DNA from: Opitutales bacterium
GTDB lineage: Bacteria; Verrucomicrobiota; Verrucomicrobiae; Opitutales; CAG-312
Assembly (NCBI GenBank): GCA_017623955.1
Contig: JAGAOA010000288.1
Span: 1-12,643, forward strand
DNA: 12,643 nucleotides
Reading direction: 5' to 3'
Below, piece by piece: positions 6,041 through 12,643 of the stretch. The notes beneath the pieces are model-generated. The model ran no database searches, was not told the DNA's origin, and was given only the letters and a program-made list of their open reading frames with translations. Every line of letters starts with the position of its first letter. Within the stretch, counting starts at the first letter, position 1. The translations under genes and the position numbers were made by a program.

Positions 6041-7036
6041 TTAATCAGAATTTACATCCATTTTAGAACGAGGATGTTTTGCGTTATATTCTGATATAAT
6101 ATCATCACGAACAATTTGAGTATATATTTGAGTTGTAGCTAAGTCGGAATGTCCCAACATTTCTTTTATTGAAAACAAATTTGCCCCGTTGCGCAATAGA
6201 TGTGTAGCAAAAGAATGTCGTAAAGCATGAGGCTTTACAGCTCCAGAAACATCGGCAATTCGTGCATACTTTTTCAAGTTATACCAAAAAGTTTTTCTAG
6301 AAATTTTCTTTCCACGTCTAGTTATAAACAGTTCTGCACATAACTTATCTTTAGCAAGCTCATGTCTATGCAATTTATATTCTAAAATAGCAGAAAGTGC
6401 TAAATCTCCAACAGGAACAATGCGAGTTTTATTTCCTTTACCCGTTATACGAATAATTTTTTCTTGTACATCAATATCACTTTCACGCAAATTACAAAGT
6501 TCAGACACGCGTAAGCCACTTGAATAAATTAGCTCGAGCATAGCTCTATCGCGATAGGCTTCAGGAGATTCCCCTTCGACAGCGATTATAATATCGTCTA
6601 TTTGCCCAGACTCTAAGACATCAGGTTCTTGACGAACAACTTTAGGGCGTGCAATAAGTTGACTATAATTTTTACTCCAAATCTCCTCATCGATAAGATA
6701 ATTTGCTAGAGTTCGCAACGCACTTATCTTGCGTGATTGGGTTGTAGTCTTGGAGTTTTTGGAAATATCGTATATCCAATTAACAAGTAAATCAGCATCA
6801 ACATCATCAAAACGTGTAATACCTTCGTCGGTTGCGAATTCACAAAATTGAAGAAGGTCGCTCAAGTAAGAATCAATCGTATTTTTTCCACGACCTAACT
6901 CCATTTTCAAATAAGCACTAAAATCTTCTAATGCAACAGAGAACGCTTTAGGCAGGGCTTCAAAACGTTGTTGTTTTTCTGTCTTTGTTTTTTCTGACAG
7001 AACTTTTGCAACAAGATTTTGCCTAGCCTTACTCAT
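6041..7036 (-). CDS. xerD: Tyrosine recombinase of the XerC/XerD family
   Basis: This site-specific recombinase probably resolves chromosome dimers at a dif site. It has 331 residues, about 30 more than typical XerD because of a charged N-terminal extension (1-30). The SAM-like core-binding domain lies at about 34-120 and the catalytic domain at about 140-315. All catalytic residues are present: Arg176 in SGLRVSEL, Lys200 in ITGKGNKTR, His270 and Arg273 in HALRHSFATHLL, His296 in MLGHSDL, and nucleophile Tyr305 in TTQIYTQI. The spacing is that of XerC/D, not of phage integrases, and I saw no attachment-site repeats nearby. XerC versus XerD cannot be settled without a partner gene. It is the last gene of the minus-strand operon, and its ATG overlaps the meaB stop by one base in TAATG. 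Confidence 0.88.
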   Translation of the reverse strand: MSKARQNLVAKVLSEKTKTEKQQRFEALPKAFSVALEDFSAYLKMELGRGKNTIDSYLSDLLQFCEFATDEGITRFDDVDADLLVNWIYDISKNSKTTTQSRKISALRTLANYLIDEEIWSKNYSQLIARPKVVRQEPDVLESGQIDDIIIAVEGESPEAYRDRAMLELIYSSGLRVSELCNLRESDIDVQEKIIRITGKGNKTRIVPVGDLALSAILEYKLHRHELAKDKLCAELFITRRGKKISRKTFWYNLKKYARIADVSGAVKPHALRHSFATHLLRNGANLFSIKEMLGHSDLATTQIYTQIVRDDIISEYNAKHPRSKMDVNSD

Positions 7037-8160
7037 TACTTTTTATACGATTCAAGTATATTATAAACTGCTTTTGTAGCTGTAATATCAGAGGATTGTA
7101 CCAATTTTTGATAATGGTTTATAGCATCTTCAACACCATCAGTTGCAAAAAATCTACGCAAAACTTCTTGTTCCATTAGGAATTTAAACCACTCGACATT
7201 TTGCTTTGCACGTTGTTGATGAAAATATCCACTACTTTCGAGGGTCTTTTTAAAATTCATTAAAAGTTCCCAAGCACGTTCCATACCCATACCCGTATGA
7301 GCAGAACATGTTTCGCAAAATGGTTTCCAACCAGGAGTCTGAGATGTCAAGAAATGTAGAACTCCTGAAAGTTCAGCTTTTTTCAAATTAGATTTTTCAA
7401 CCAAATTTCCATCGCACTTATTTACCAAAATACCATCGGCAAGCTCAATTACGCCCTTTTTAATTCCTTGTAGATCATCGCCCTGTACAGCTAATTGAAT
7501 CAACAAGAAGAAATCTGTCATAGAACGAACAGCAACTTCACTTTGCCCTACCCCGACTGTTTCAACAAGTATAACTTCAAAACCTGCAGCCTCGCAAAGC
7601 AACATTGTTTCTCTACTCTTTCTAGCAACACCGCCCAACATACAACCTGATGGCGATGGACGAATAAACGCATTTTCACATCTAGACAAATTTTCCATTC
7701 TAGTTTTATCGCCTAATACACTGCCACCTGTTATTGAACTAGATGGGTCTACTGCTAATACTGCAATTTTCTTTTGTTTTTCTTTGCAAAGCATTGTACC
7801 GAAAGTCTCGATGAACGACGACTTCCCCGCACCAGGAACACCTGTTATACCTATGCGAAATGATTTTCCTGTATAAGGCAACAACGATGTAAGCAACTCT
7901 TGAGCCATTTCAAAATGTGCAGGGCTATTACTTTCTATCAAAGTAATTGCTTGCGCTAAAATTGGTCTATTGCCTTCTAATATACCGTCTTTATAATCTT
8001 GAACAGAAAGCTTGCGACGCTTTACACGTGGACGCGTTGTAACGGTATCGTCTATTGTAGAATCTTTGCGAAGGCTCACACCCGACATCACTGTTGTTGT
8101 AAACACTGATTTATCGCCATCTTCGGGTATCCATTCTGGACGTTTTAATTCACTACTCAT
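7036..8160 (-). CDS. meaB: MeaB/ArgK-family G3E GTPase, chaperone of B12-dependent acyl-CoA mutase
   Basis: MeaB uses GTP to gate adenosylcobalamin loading onto methylmalonyl-CoA mutase (or isobutyryl-CoA mutase) and protects it from inactivation. The 374 residues contain, in order, the P-loop GVPGAGKS (107-114), DPSS (138-141), the conserved SPSGCMLGGVAR stretch (169-180), the Walker B/switch ETVGVGQSE (200-208) and the base-specificity motif NKCD (247-250). A C-terminal helical dimerisation arm follows. An N-terminal extension of about 45 residues precedes the usual family start, but ATG 8160 overlaps the rmuC stop (ATGAGTAG) and is well supported by coupling. The mutase subunits normally found beside meaB are absent, and here it sits among DNA-maintenance genes. 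Its presence implies a B12-dependent mutase elsewhere in the genome. Confidence 0.93.
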   Translation of the reverse strand: MSSELKRPEWIPEDGDKSVFTTTVMSGVSLRKDSTIDDTVTTRPRVKRRKLSVQDYKDGILEGNRPILAQAITLIESNSPAHFEMAQELLTSLLPYTGKSFRIGITGVPGAGKSSFIETFGTMLCKEKQKKIAVLAVDPSSSITGGSVLGDKTRMENLSRCENAFIRPSPSGCMLGGVARKSRETMLLCEAAGFEVILVETVGVGQSEVAVRSMTDFFLLIQLAVQGDDLQGIKKGVIELADGILVNKCDGNLVEKSNLKKAELSGVLHFLTSQTPGWKPFCETCSAHTGMGMERAWELLMNFKKTLESSGYFHQQRAKQNVEWFKFLMEQEVLRRFFATDGVEDAINHYQKLVQSSDITATKAVYNILESYKK

Positions 8161-9568
8161 TTTCTTCAGAATTTATTTCTAATTTTTTAGTTTCAGCATC
8201 GAGCGATTTCAATGTTAATTCATGAAATCTACGTGCAGTATTCGCAACGCTCTGCGAACCATCGGTTAACGATTTTTTAGAATCATCAAAAGCTTTTTGC
8301 AGTTGCGTAATACGATCTTGTATTACATTAAAAGTTTTCATAAAACGATCAATTCTCTCGTACAAATAGCGACCTAACTTAGATAATTCGCCGATATTTT
8401 TTGCAAATGCTTCACTTCTATACGCAATTTGAGCATATTTTAAAATCGCCATAACTGACGATGACGAAACTATCAAAACGTTTTCGCGATAAGCATCACT
8501 CAACAAAGTTTTATCTGCTTCTATGACTAAATTGTATGCTGACTCAACAGGCATAAACATCAATTTGAAACTTGCAACCTCATCAATAGAATTGTACTTC
8601 TTCGAAAATTCTTTGAGATGGGTTCTCACTGATTTTTTGAACTTTTCAAGACTTACTCGTTTTATTTCAGCATCATCACTAGCACAATAATCAGCGTAAT
8701 CAACCAACGATAATTTTGAATCTACAATGATTGAACGATTGTCGGGCAAATCTATTATAAAATCGGGCATTAAGCGAGATTGTTGCGTTGTTGTATCGCT
8801 AAAATTAACCTGCGTACGATAGTGTATATCTTTTATAAATCCACAAGATTCAAAAATGCGTTCGAGAATTGTCTCACCCCAATTACCAGCAATTTTATTA
8901 TTAGAACGCAATGCTTGAGTTAAATTTCTAGCGTCGTCTGACAACCTCGTATTGAGCTCTGCAAGGCTTTTAATCTGGACTCCTATGTTTTCAGATGAAC
9001 GTATTTCTGTTTCATGTATATATTCTACACGCTTGCGAAAATCTGCAATGTTTTCAGCCAAAGGATTTACGACAGCCGACAATCTCTCTGCATTTGCTAT
9101 AACAAACTTTTCGCGAGTAGAATCAAAAACCTTATTTGCTAAAATCTGAAAATCATCGTTTAGAGCCTTTCGCATTTGTTGGTATCTAACTTCATTTTCT
9201 TCAAGAGTTGAACGCACAATTTTCAACTCGCGTTCCTGAGCTGCAATAAGTTTATCGGAATTCTCTTTTGCAATTTCGTACTCGCTCAAACGCAAGGTGA
9301 GAGTTTTTAACTGTTCGTAAGCGTTTTGTGTTTTATTCTCGGCAACTGCAACATTTACACTAGCTTTATTTAAATTTTCTAGGGTTGTTTGTAAAAAATC
9401 GGTTTTCTTTTGGAGTTCATTCTCCAATTCGGATACCTTAGACTCTAAAATTTGACGTTGCTTTCTTGAAAAAACAACAGCAAACACCAATATAACTGCC
9501 AAAATTGCTGATAAAATTATTAAAAATAAACTGTTATATTCGATAGACATTACTTTAAAAAAAAACAT
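8153..9568 (-). CDS. rmuC: RmuC-family DNA recombination protein, membrane-anchored
   Basis: RmuC proteins have a nuclease-like fold and limit recombination at inverted repeats; the exact biochemistry is not settled. The 471 residues start with one membrane helix (about 12-34, LFLIILSAILAVILVFAVVF) and continue with a long coiled coil (about 38-220). The RmuC domain follows: GNWGETILERIFESCGF (228-244), PDFIIDLPDNRSIIVDSKLSL (269-288, with Asp283 and Lys285 as nuclease-core residues), a FMPVESAYN segment, and a LYERIDRF segment. Length and layout are normal. The ATG at 9568 overlaps the previous stop in TAATG, which favours it over the ATG at 9550. The last 8 bases overlap meaB. RmuC fits functionally with the dnaX and recombinase genes in the same operon. 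Confidence 0.93.
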   Translation of the reverse strand: MFFFKVMSIEYNSLFLIILSAILAVILVFAVVFSRKQRQILESKVSELENELQKKTDFLQTTLENLNKASVNVAVAENKTQNAYEQLKTLTLRLSEYEIAKENSDKLIAAQERELKIVRSTLEENEVRYQQMRKALNDDFQILANKVFDSTREKFVIANAERLSAVVNPLAENIADFRKRVEYIHETEIRSSENIGVQIKSLAELNTRLSDDARNLTQALRSNNKIAGNWGETILERIFESCGFIKDIHYRTQVNFSDTTTQQSRLMPDFIIDLPDNRSIIVDSKLSLVDYADYCASDDAEIKRVSLEKFKKSVRTHLKEFSKKYNSIDEVASFKLMFMPVESAYNLVIEADKTLLSDAYRENVLIVSSSSVMAILKYAQIAYRSEAFAKNIGELSKLGRYLYERIDRFMKTFNVIQDRITQLQKAFDDSKKSLTDGSQSVANTARRFHELTLKSLDAETKKLEINSEENE

Positions 9569-9909
9569 TAATCATCTTCATTTTCGCCAATGTCATCTTG
9601 ATCAAAATCTGAAATAAATTCATTTTGATTTTCAGATAAACTATCTTCCAAAGATTGTTCTTCAACAATTTCTACTAATCGGCGAGGCTGAATTTTTAAT
9701 TGAGCATAAATTAAGTCAACAACTTCATCTGGAATTTGCTTTAAGGCTTCCTTAAACTCATTTGAATTGATATCAAACAAAAGTTTCTTGGTCTGTTCAG
9801 ATGCAGCTTCTTTTAAAATACTTCTGACTTTCTTCTTCTCTGGAACTGCTGCCGCATAAGCTTGACGGAATAATTCACTTTCTTCTAATACGGCTTTAAG
9901 AAGCCCCAT
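9568..9909 (-). CDS. Unrecognised 113-residue acidic protein (orf113), possibly an alternative C-terminus of DnaX
   Basis: I do not recognise this protein. From ATG 9909 it opens with [14 protein letters not shown], has a helical Lys/Glu-rich middle (20-85), and ends in a strongly acidic tail (about 84-113, ending DDIGENEDD). It has no membrane segment or signal peptide. The position after dnaX is where ybaB often lies, but the sequence does not look like YbaB. Its start overlaps the last 14 bases of dnaX and directly follows ten A's on the coding strand. The frame is also open upstream through the A-run to a GTG at 9939. Two readings are possible: a separate protein made by termination-reinitiation, or a domain fused to DnaX when the A-run slips. 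The ATG sits in TAATG, like two other junctions of this operon, which favours a separate protein. Confidence 0.7.
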   Translation of the reverse strand: MGLLKAVLEESELFRQAYAAAVPEKKKVRSILKEAASEQTKKLLFDINSNEFKEALKQIPDEVVDLIYAQLKIQPRRLVEIVEEQSLEDSLSENQNEFISDFDQDDIGENEDD

Positions 9910-11038
9910 TATTTTTTTTTTGCGTTTCGGTGTCGGCACCAGAAAGCTTGTCTAATTCCTTTATCAAAGTATTTATCGCTCTTGCTCTACTTTCTTCTAC
10001 GGCTTTCAAAAGTGCAACCTCAAAGTTAGCTTTCTCGGAAAGTCCATTTTTTAGTCCCTTCTCCGCCCCCTGAAGAACATCTAACATTCGCATAATTTGC
10101 TCGCTAGACATCTCTTTTTGTCCAAAAGAATAACTACCAGTTTCAAAAGATTTTATCATTGCAGATCTAAGAATTGTCTGCATATCGCACAAGGCTCGAT
10201 ACAAATCGCAACCACGATCAACAAAATCACCAACAGTTTCGACTATTTCTGAATACTTGCCCAAAGCCATAAACTCTAAGAGCTTTTCAATCTCTGCTTC
10301 ACTAACAAGACCATAAACACCTACAACATCGGCTATATCAAGTTTCTTCCCACAAAAAGATATCATCTGGTCTAATATACTTTGAGCATCGCGCATACCA
10401 CCATTTGCCAATCTAGCTATTGCTCGTATTGCCTCATCGGTAACATCTATCTGTTCTTGCTCGGCAATGTACTTTAGATGTTCTGCGATTTTTTCAGTCG
10501 GAATTGGACGAAACTCAAAACGTTGACAACGCGAAGTAATTGTTCCTAAAACCTTATGAGCCTCTGTTGTAGCAAAAATGAATTTTACATGCGAAGGTGG
10601 TTCTTCAAGCGTTTTCAACAGCGCATTAAAAGCATCTCCAGAAAGCGAGTGAACTTCGTCTATTATATAAATTTTGAACGAACATTGAGTAGGTGCATAT
10701 TGACAATCGTCACGCAATTTTTTGATATCATCAATACCTCTGTTAGATGCTCCGTCAATTTCGACAACATCCATACATGAACCATTCATTATTGCCTGCG
10801 ATATTTCATCGTTATCATCTGGATGAATGTTCGGTCCTCCTTTAGCATTTAAAGCCTTTGCAAACAAACGAGAAACTGTTGTTTTACCTGTTCCTCTTGG
10901 CCCGACAAACAGATACGCATGCCCAATTCTCCCCGAAGTTATTGCATTCGAAAGAGTTTTTACAATATGTTCCTGCCCAACCAGCTCAGAAAACTGTTTA
11001 GGTCTATATCTGCGTGCTATTACCTGATAAGTACACAT
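9896..11038 (-). CDS. dnaX: DNA polymerase III subunit gamma/tau (clamp loader), short form without zinc cysteines
   Basis: This is the ATPase subunit of the clamp loader that places the beta sliding clamp on DNA. The 380 residues cover AAA+ domains I-II and the collar domain III and stop shortly after, like the gamma form. Motifs are [15 protein letters not shown] (11-25), Walker A GPRGTGKT (46-53), [13 protein letters not shown] (93-105), Walker B IIDEVH (125-130), LLKTLEEPP (140-148) and sensor/arginine-finger SRC (169-171). The four cysteines of the zinc module, normally between about 63 and 80, are absent; only Cys88 remains nearby. The coding strand has ten A's near the 3' end (9921-9912), reading Q-K-K-N-N before the stop. 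This resembles the slippage sites that give gamma and tau in other bacteria. It is the first gene of the operon, behind a 100-base divergent spacer. Confidence 0.94.
   Translation of the reverse strand: MCTYQVIARRYRPKQFSELVGQEHIVKTLSNAITSGRIGHAYLFVGPRGTGKTTVSRLFAKALNAKGGPNIHPDDNDEISQAIMNGSCMDVVEIDGASNRGIDDIKKLRDDCQYAPTQCSFKIYIIDEVHSLSGDAFNALLKTLEEPPSHVKFIFATTEAHKVLGTITSRCQRFEFRPIPTEKIAEHLKYIAEQEQIDVTDEAIRAIARLANGGMRDAQSILDQMISFCGKKLDIADVVGVYGLVSEAEIEKLLEFMALGKYSEIVETVGDFVDRGCDLYRALCDMQTILRSAMIKSFETGSYSFGQKEMSSEQIMRMLDVLQGAEKGLKNGLSEKANFEVALLKAVEESRARAINTLIKELDKLSGADTETQKKNNGAS
9912..9921 (-). promoter_or_regulatory. A10 slippery run at the dnaX/orf113 overlap
   Basis: Ten A's on the coding strand precede TAATGG. 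In frame 0, dnaX ends NNGAS at 9896. In the -1 frame, the base after the run starts TAA, giving an immediate stop that overlaps the orf113 ATG. In the +1 frame, equal to loss of one A, translation enters orf113 and gives a 489-residue fusion. Runs this long are known to cause transcriptional slippage. Whether it slips here is inference. Confidence 0.5.
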
Positions 11039-11043
11039 TTTTA

Positions 11044-11075
11044 TGTCTAATGTATCTCTATAAAAAAATTAGACA
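11044..11075. promoter_or_regulatory. Inverted repeat (candidate operator) in the dnaX/regulator divergent spacer
   Basis: TGTCTAAT (11044-11051) and ATTAGACA (11068-11075) are perfect 8-bp inverted repeats with half-site centres 24 bp apart. They lie 6 bases upstream of the dnaX ATG. On the minus strand the outer half contains TTGTCT, which with TACATT (16-base spacing) makes a weak promoter-like pair, so the repeat may overlay the dnaX promoter. The stem is AT-rich with a 16-base loop, so a DNA-binding site is likelier than a terminator, although eight T's (11078-11085) follow on the plus strand. Confidence 0.45.
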
Positions 11076-11138
11076 AGTTTTTTTTCACAACGCCTAAAAA
11101 TTATTGAAAGAAATTCTAAAATAATAAATAGTTAAGGT

Positions 11139-12643
11139 ATGAAAAAAATCGAGCATACTAAGGAAAGTACAGAAATCTATCCATCAGAGGAGATAGAAAT
11201 AGCTTTACTTGAAAAAATAAGCTCGATGGTAGCAAAGCGTCAAAAGGTATCTGATATCATATCAACTACATTATCAGAACTTTCGCAAAAGCTTGGATTT
11301 ATTAGAACGACTATAACTCTCCGCAATGGAGATTATTTGTTCATTGAAGATGCCTACGGATTAGATAAGGAAAGTATTAAGCGTGGAGTTTATAAAATAG
11401 GCGAAGGTATTACTGGTAAAGTTGTAGACGAAGCAAAATCTATTGTTATACATGACATCTCCAAATGCAAAGACTTTCTAAACAGAACAAAATCGCACGC
11501 AGAACCTATTCAAAATACATCATTTCTATGTGTACCTATTGACTATATGGAACAAATCATCGGAACAATAAGTGCCGAACGCCTATTTGCCGATAAAAAA
11601 CGACTCAATGCTGATTTAGAAATATTAGAAACAATATCTAATGTAATAGCCGATTCTATCGCACTAGTTTATATGCGAAAAGAAGAATGCAATAAACTGA
11701 TTGCAGAAAATCGACGTTCTTACATTACAGTAGAAACAAATCGTCCAACTTGTATGATTGGCAACTGTGGTGCTATGCAAAATGTTTATGATTTTATTGC
11801 AAAAGTTTCGAAAAGCAATGATATAGTTTTCATTAGAGGTCGTTCTGGAACGGGAAAAGAACTTGTTGCTAGTTCTATTTCTGAAAAATCAAAATTCTCA
11901 GAATTTTCGGTAGTAAATTGTGCTGCAGTTCCAAACTCGGCAATAGCTGCACTTTCTTTTTTTGGTTTAGAAAAAGAACAAACTATATTTTTTGATGAAG
12001 TAACATCGCTGTCACCGCAAATTCAAAAATCACTTGCAACTGCTTTAAGCTCAGGTAAATTTATCAGACTTGGCGATAGCAAACCTGTTGCAATATCGGC
12101 ACGCATAATATGTGCTAGTAGTGTAGATGTTGAAGATTTAATGCAAACAAACAAATTTGATGCTAACTTATATTCTCTAATTTCAAAGAAATCCATACAC
12201 ATACCATCGCTTAAAGATAGGAAGAGCGATATCGTTCTTTTAGCAGAACATTTCCTTGAAAAATTTAATGTAATTCATTCAAAAAATATAAAGCGAATTT
12301 CCACGCCCGCAATCAATATGATGAGTATATATTCTTGGCCAGGGAACGTACGAGAATTGGAAAATTGTATAGAGCGTGCAGTAATGTCTTCGCGCGATTC
12401 AGCTATATCTGGATACAATTTACCAGCCTCTATACGTTCTTCGTACACGCGACGAACTCTCCCTTATGGAGAAGATATTGATTTTAACTCTATGGTGGAA
12501 TCTTTTGAACGCGAACTCATAACCGAAGCTTTAAAGATTTCGAGAGGTAACGCAGCAAAAGCAGCACGTCATTTAGGTATTACACAACGAATAATAAATT
12601 ACAAAATAAAACGCTACGGAATTGCTGCAGCGTGGTATAAAAA
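11139..12643 (+). CDS. NifA-like GAF/AAA+/Fis-HTH regulator lacking the sigma-54-contacting GAFTGA loop (3' end outside the window)
   Basis: The 501 visible residues have the architecture of NifA-type activators: a GAF sensor (about 25-185, with KIGEGITGKVV), an AAA+ domain (about 205-430) and a C-terminal Fis-type helix-turn-helix (about 460-495; GNAAKAARHLGITQR begins at Gly470, then INYKIKRYGI). Walker A is GRSGTGKE (234-241) with Arg where Glu is usual, VNCAA is at 259-263, Walker B TIFFDE at 282-287, and WPGNVRELEN at 400-409. Between Phe-Gly (275-276) and Walker B only five residues remain (LEKEQ), where relatives have about 23 including GAFTGA. Sensor I is CASS instead of AATN (325-328). 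The arginine-finger segment FRxDLYYRL reads FDANLYSLI (340-348). It probably binds DNA without activating sigma-54. ATG 11139 has AAGG one base upstream, too close to be a good ribosome binding site. It is divergent from dnaX. Confidence 0.85.
   Translation, partial: MKKIEHTKESTEIYPSEEIEIALLEKISSMVAKRQKVSDIISTTLSELSQKLGFIRTTITLRNGDYLFIEDAYGLDKESIKRGVYKIGEGITGKVVDEAKSIVIHDISKCKDFLNRTKSHAEPIQNTSFLCVPIDYMEQIIGTISAERLFADKKRLNADLEILETISNVIADSIALVYMRKEECNKLIAENRRSYITVETNRPTCMIGNCGAMQNVYDFIAKVSKSNDIVFIRGRSGTGKELVASSISEKSKFSEFSVVNCAAVPNSAIAALSFFGLEKEQTIFFDEVTSLSPQIQKSLATALSSGKFIRLGDSKPVAISARIICASSVDVEDLMQTNKFDANLYSLISKKSIHIPSLKDRKSDIVLLAEHFLEKFNVIHSKNIKRISTPAINMMSIYSWPGNVRELENCIERAVMSSRDSAISGYNLPASIRSSYTRRTLPYGEDIDFNSMVESFERELITEALKISRGNAAKAARHLGITQRIINYKIKRYGIAAAWYK

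Noticed and set aside
6041..7036. Phage or island integrase with flanking attachment sites
   Set aside because: The recombinase looks like XerC/XerD and is inside a conserved-looking operon. I found no tRNA gene or direct repeats flanking it.
8952..9149. Plus-strand open frame inside rmuC
   Set aside because: It is antisense to the RmuC coiled-coil region and has no coding character of its own.
9912..9921. A classical E. coli-type -1 frameshift site (A AAA AAG) making tau
   Set aside because: A -1 shift at this run meets TAA at once, so it cannot give a longer tau; only a +1 shift or slippage by -1/+2 A would.
10556..11027. Plus-strand open frames antisense to dnaX (10556-10780 and 10827-11027)
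   Set aside because: They mirror conserved dnaX AAA+ coding sequence and have no independent promoter or recognisable protein pattern.
11039..11138. Sigma-54 (-24/-12) promoter in the divergent spacer
   Set aside because: No TGGCAC-N5-TTGC-like sequence is present on either strand of the spacer.

Overview
This is a window from an AT-rich (roughly one third G+C) Gram-negative bacterium. The envelope genes (ExbB/ExbD motor, a lipobox lipoprotein, an ArnC/ArnA-like sugar pair) imply an outer membrane. Three features resemble what I recall from the PVC superphylum (Verrucomicrobiota/Lentisphaerota): an ExbB with a signal peptide followed by two ExbDs, the stand-alone left-handed beta-helix protein, and a DnaX without zinc-binding cysteines. 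The lineage is an inference with modest confidence. Almost no gene has a recognisable Shine-Dalgarno sequence.

Layout. 1-460: an unrecognised protein frame whose 5' part looks damaged. 528-2354: promoter, exbB-exbD-exbD operon and a rho-independent terminator. 2412-3306: a lipoprotein glycerophosphodiester phosphodiesterase with its own terminator. 3354-5641: a three-gene run (beta-helix acyltransferase-like protein, ArnC-like glycosyltransferase, ArnA-like formyltransferase) whose two junctions are both TAATATG. 5642-5821: a spacer of about 12% G+C with dyad sequences, leading into a 64-residue probable ribbon-helix-helix protein. 6041-11038 (minus strand): a tightly overlapping operon dnaX - orf113 - rmuC - meaB - xerD/xerC-like recombinase. 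11039-11138: a divergent intergenic region with an 8-bp inverted repeat. 11139-end (plus strand): a NifA-like GAF/AAA+/HTH regulator that runs off the window.

How the genes work together. ExbB/ExbD would form a proton-driven inner-membrane motor, with no TonB or TolA partner in the window. The beta-helix, glycosyltransferase and formyltransferase genes probably act together in cell-surface sugar modification. The minus-strand operon joins the clamp loader, RmuC and a tyrosine recombinase (DNA maintenance) to MeaB, a chaperone of B12-dependent mutases.

The two strongest surprises are these. The NifA-like regulator has a clean excision of the sigma-54-contacting GAFTGA loop and has lost its arginine fingers and sensor I, yet keeps an intact helix-turn-helix. 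The 3' end of dnaX carries a run of ten adenines exactly where it overlaps orf113, so slippage could give DnaX proteins with different C-termini, including a 489-residue DnaX-orf113 fusion.
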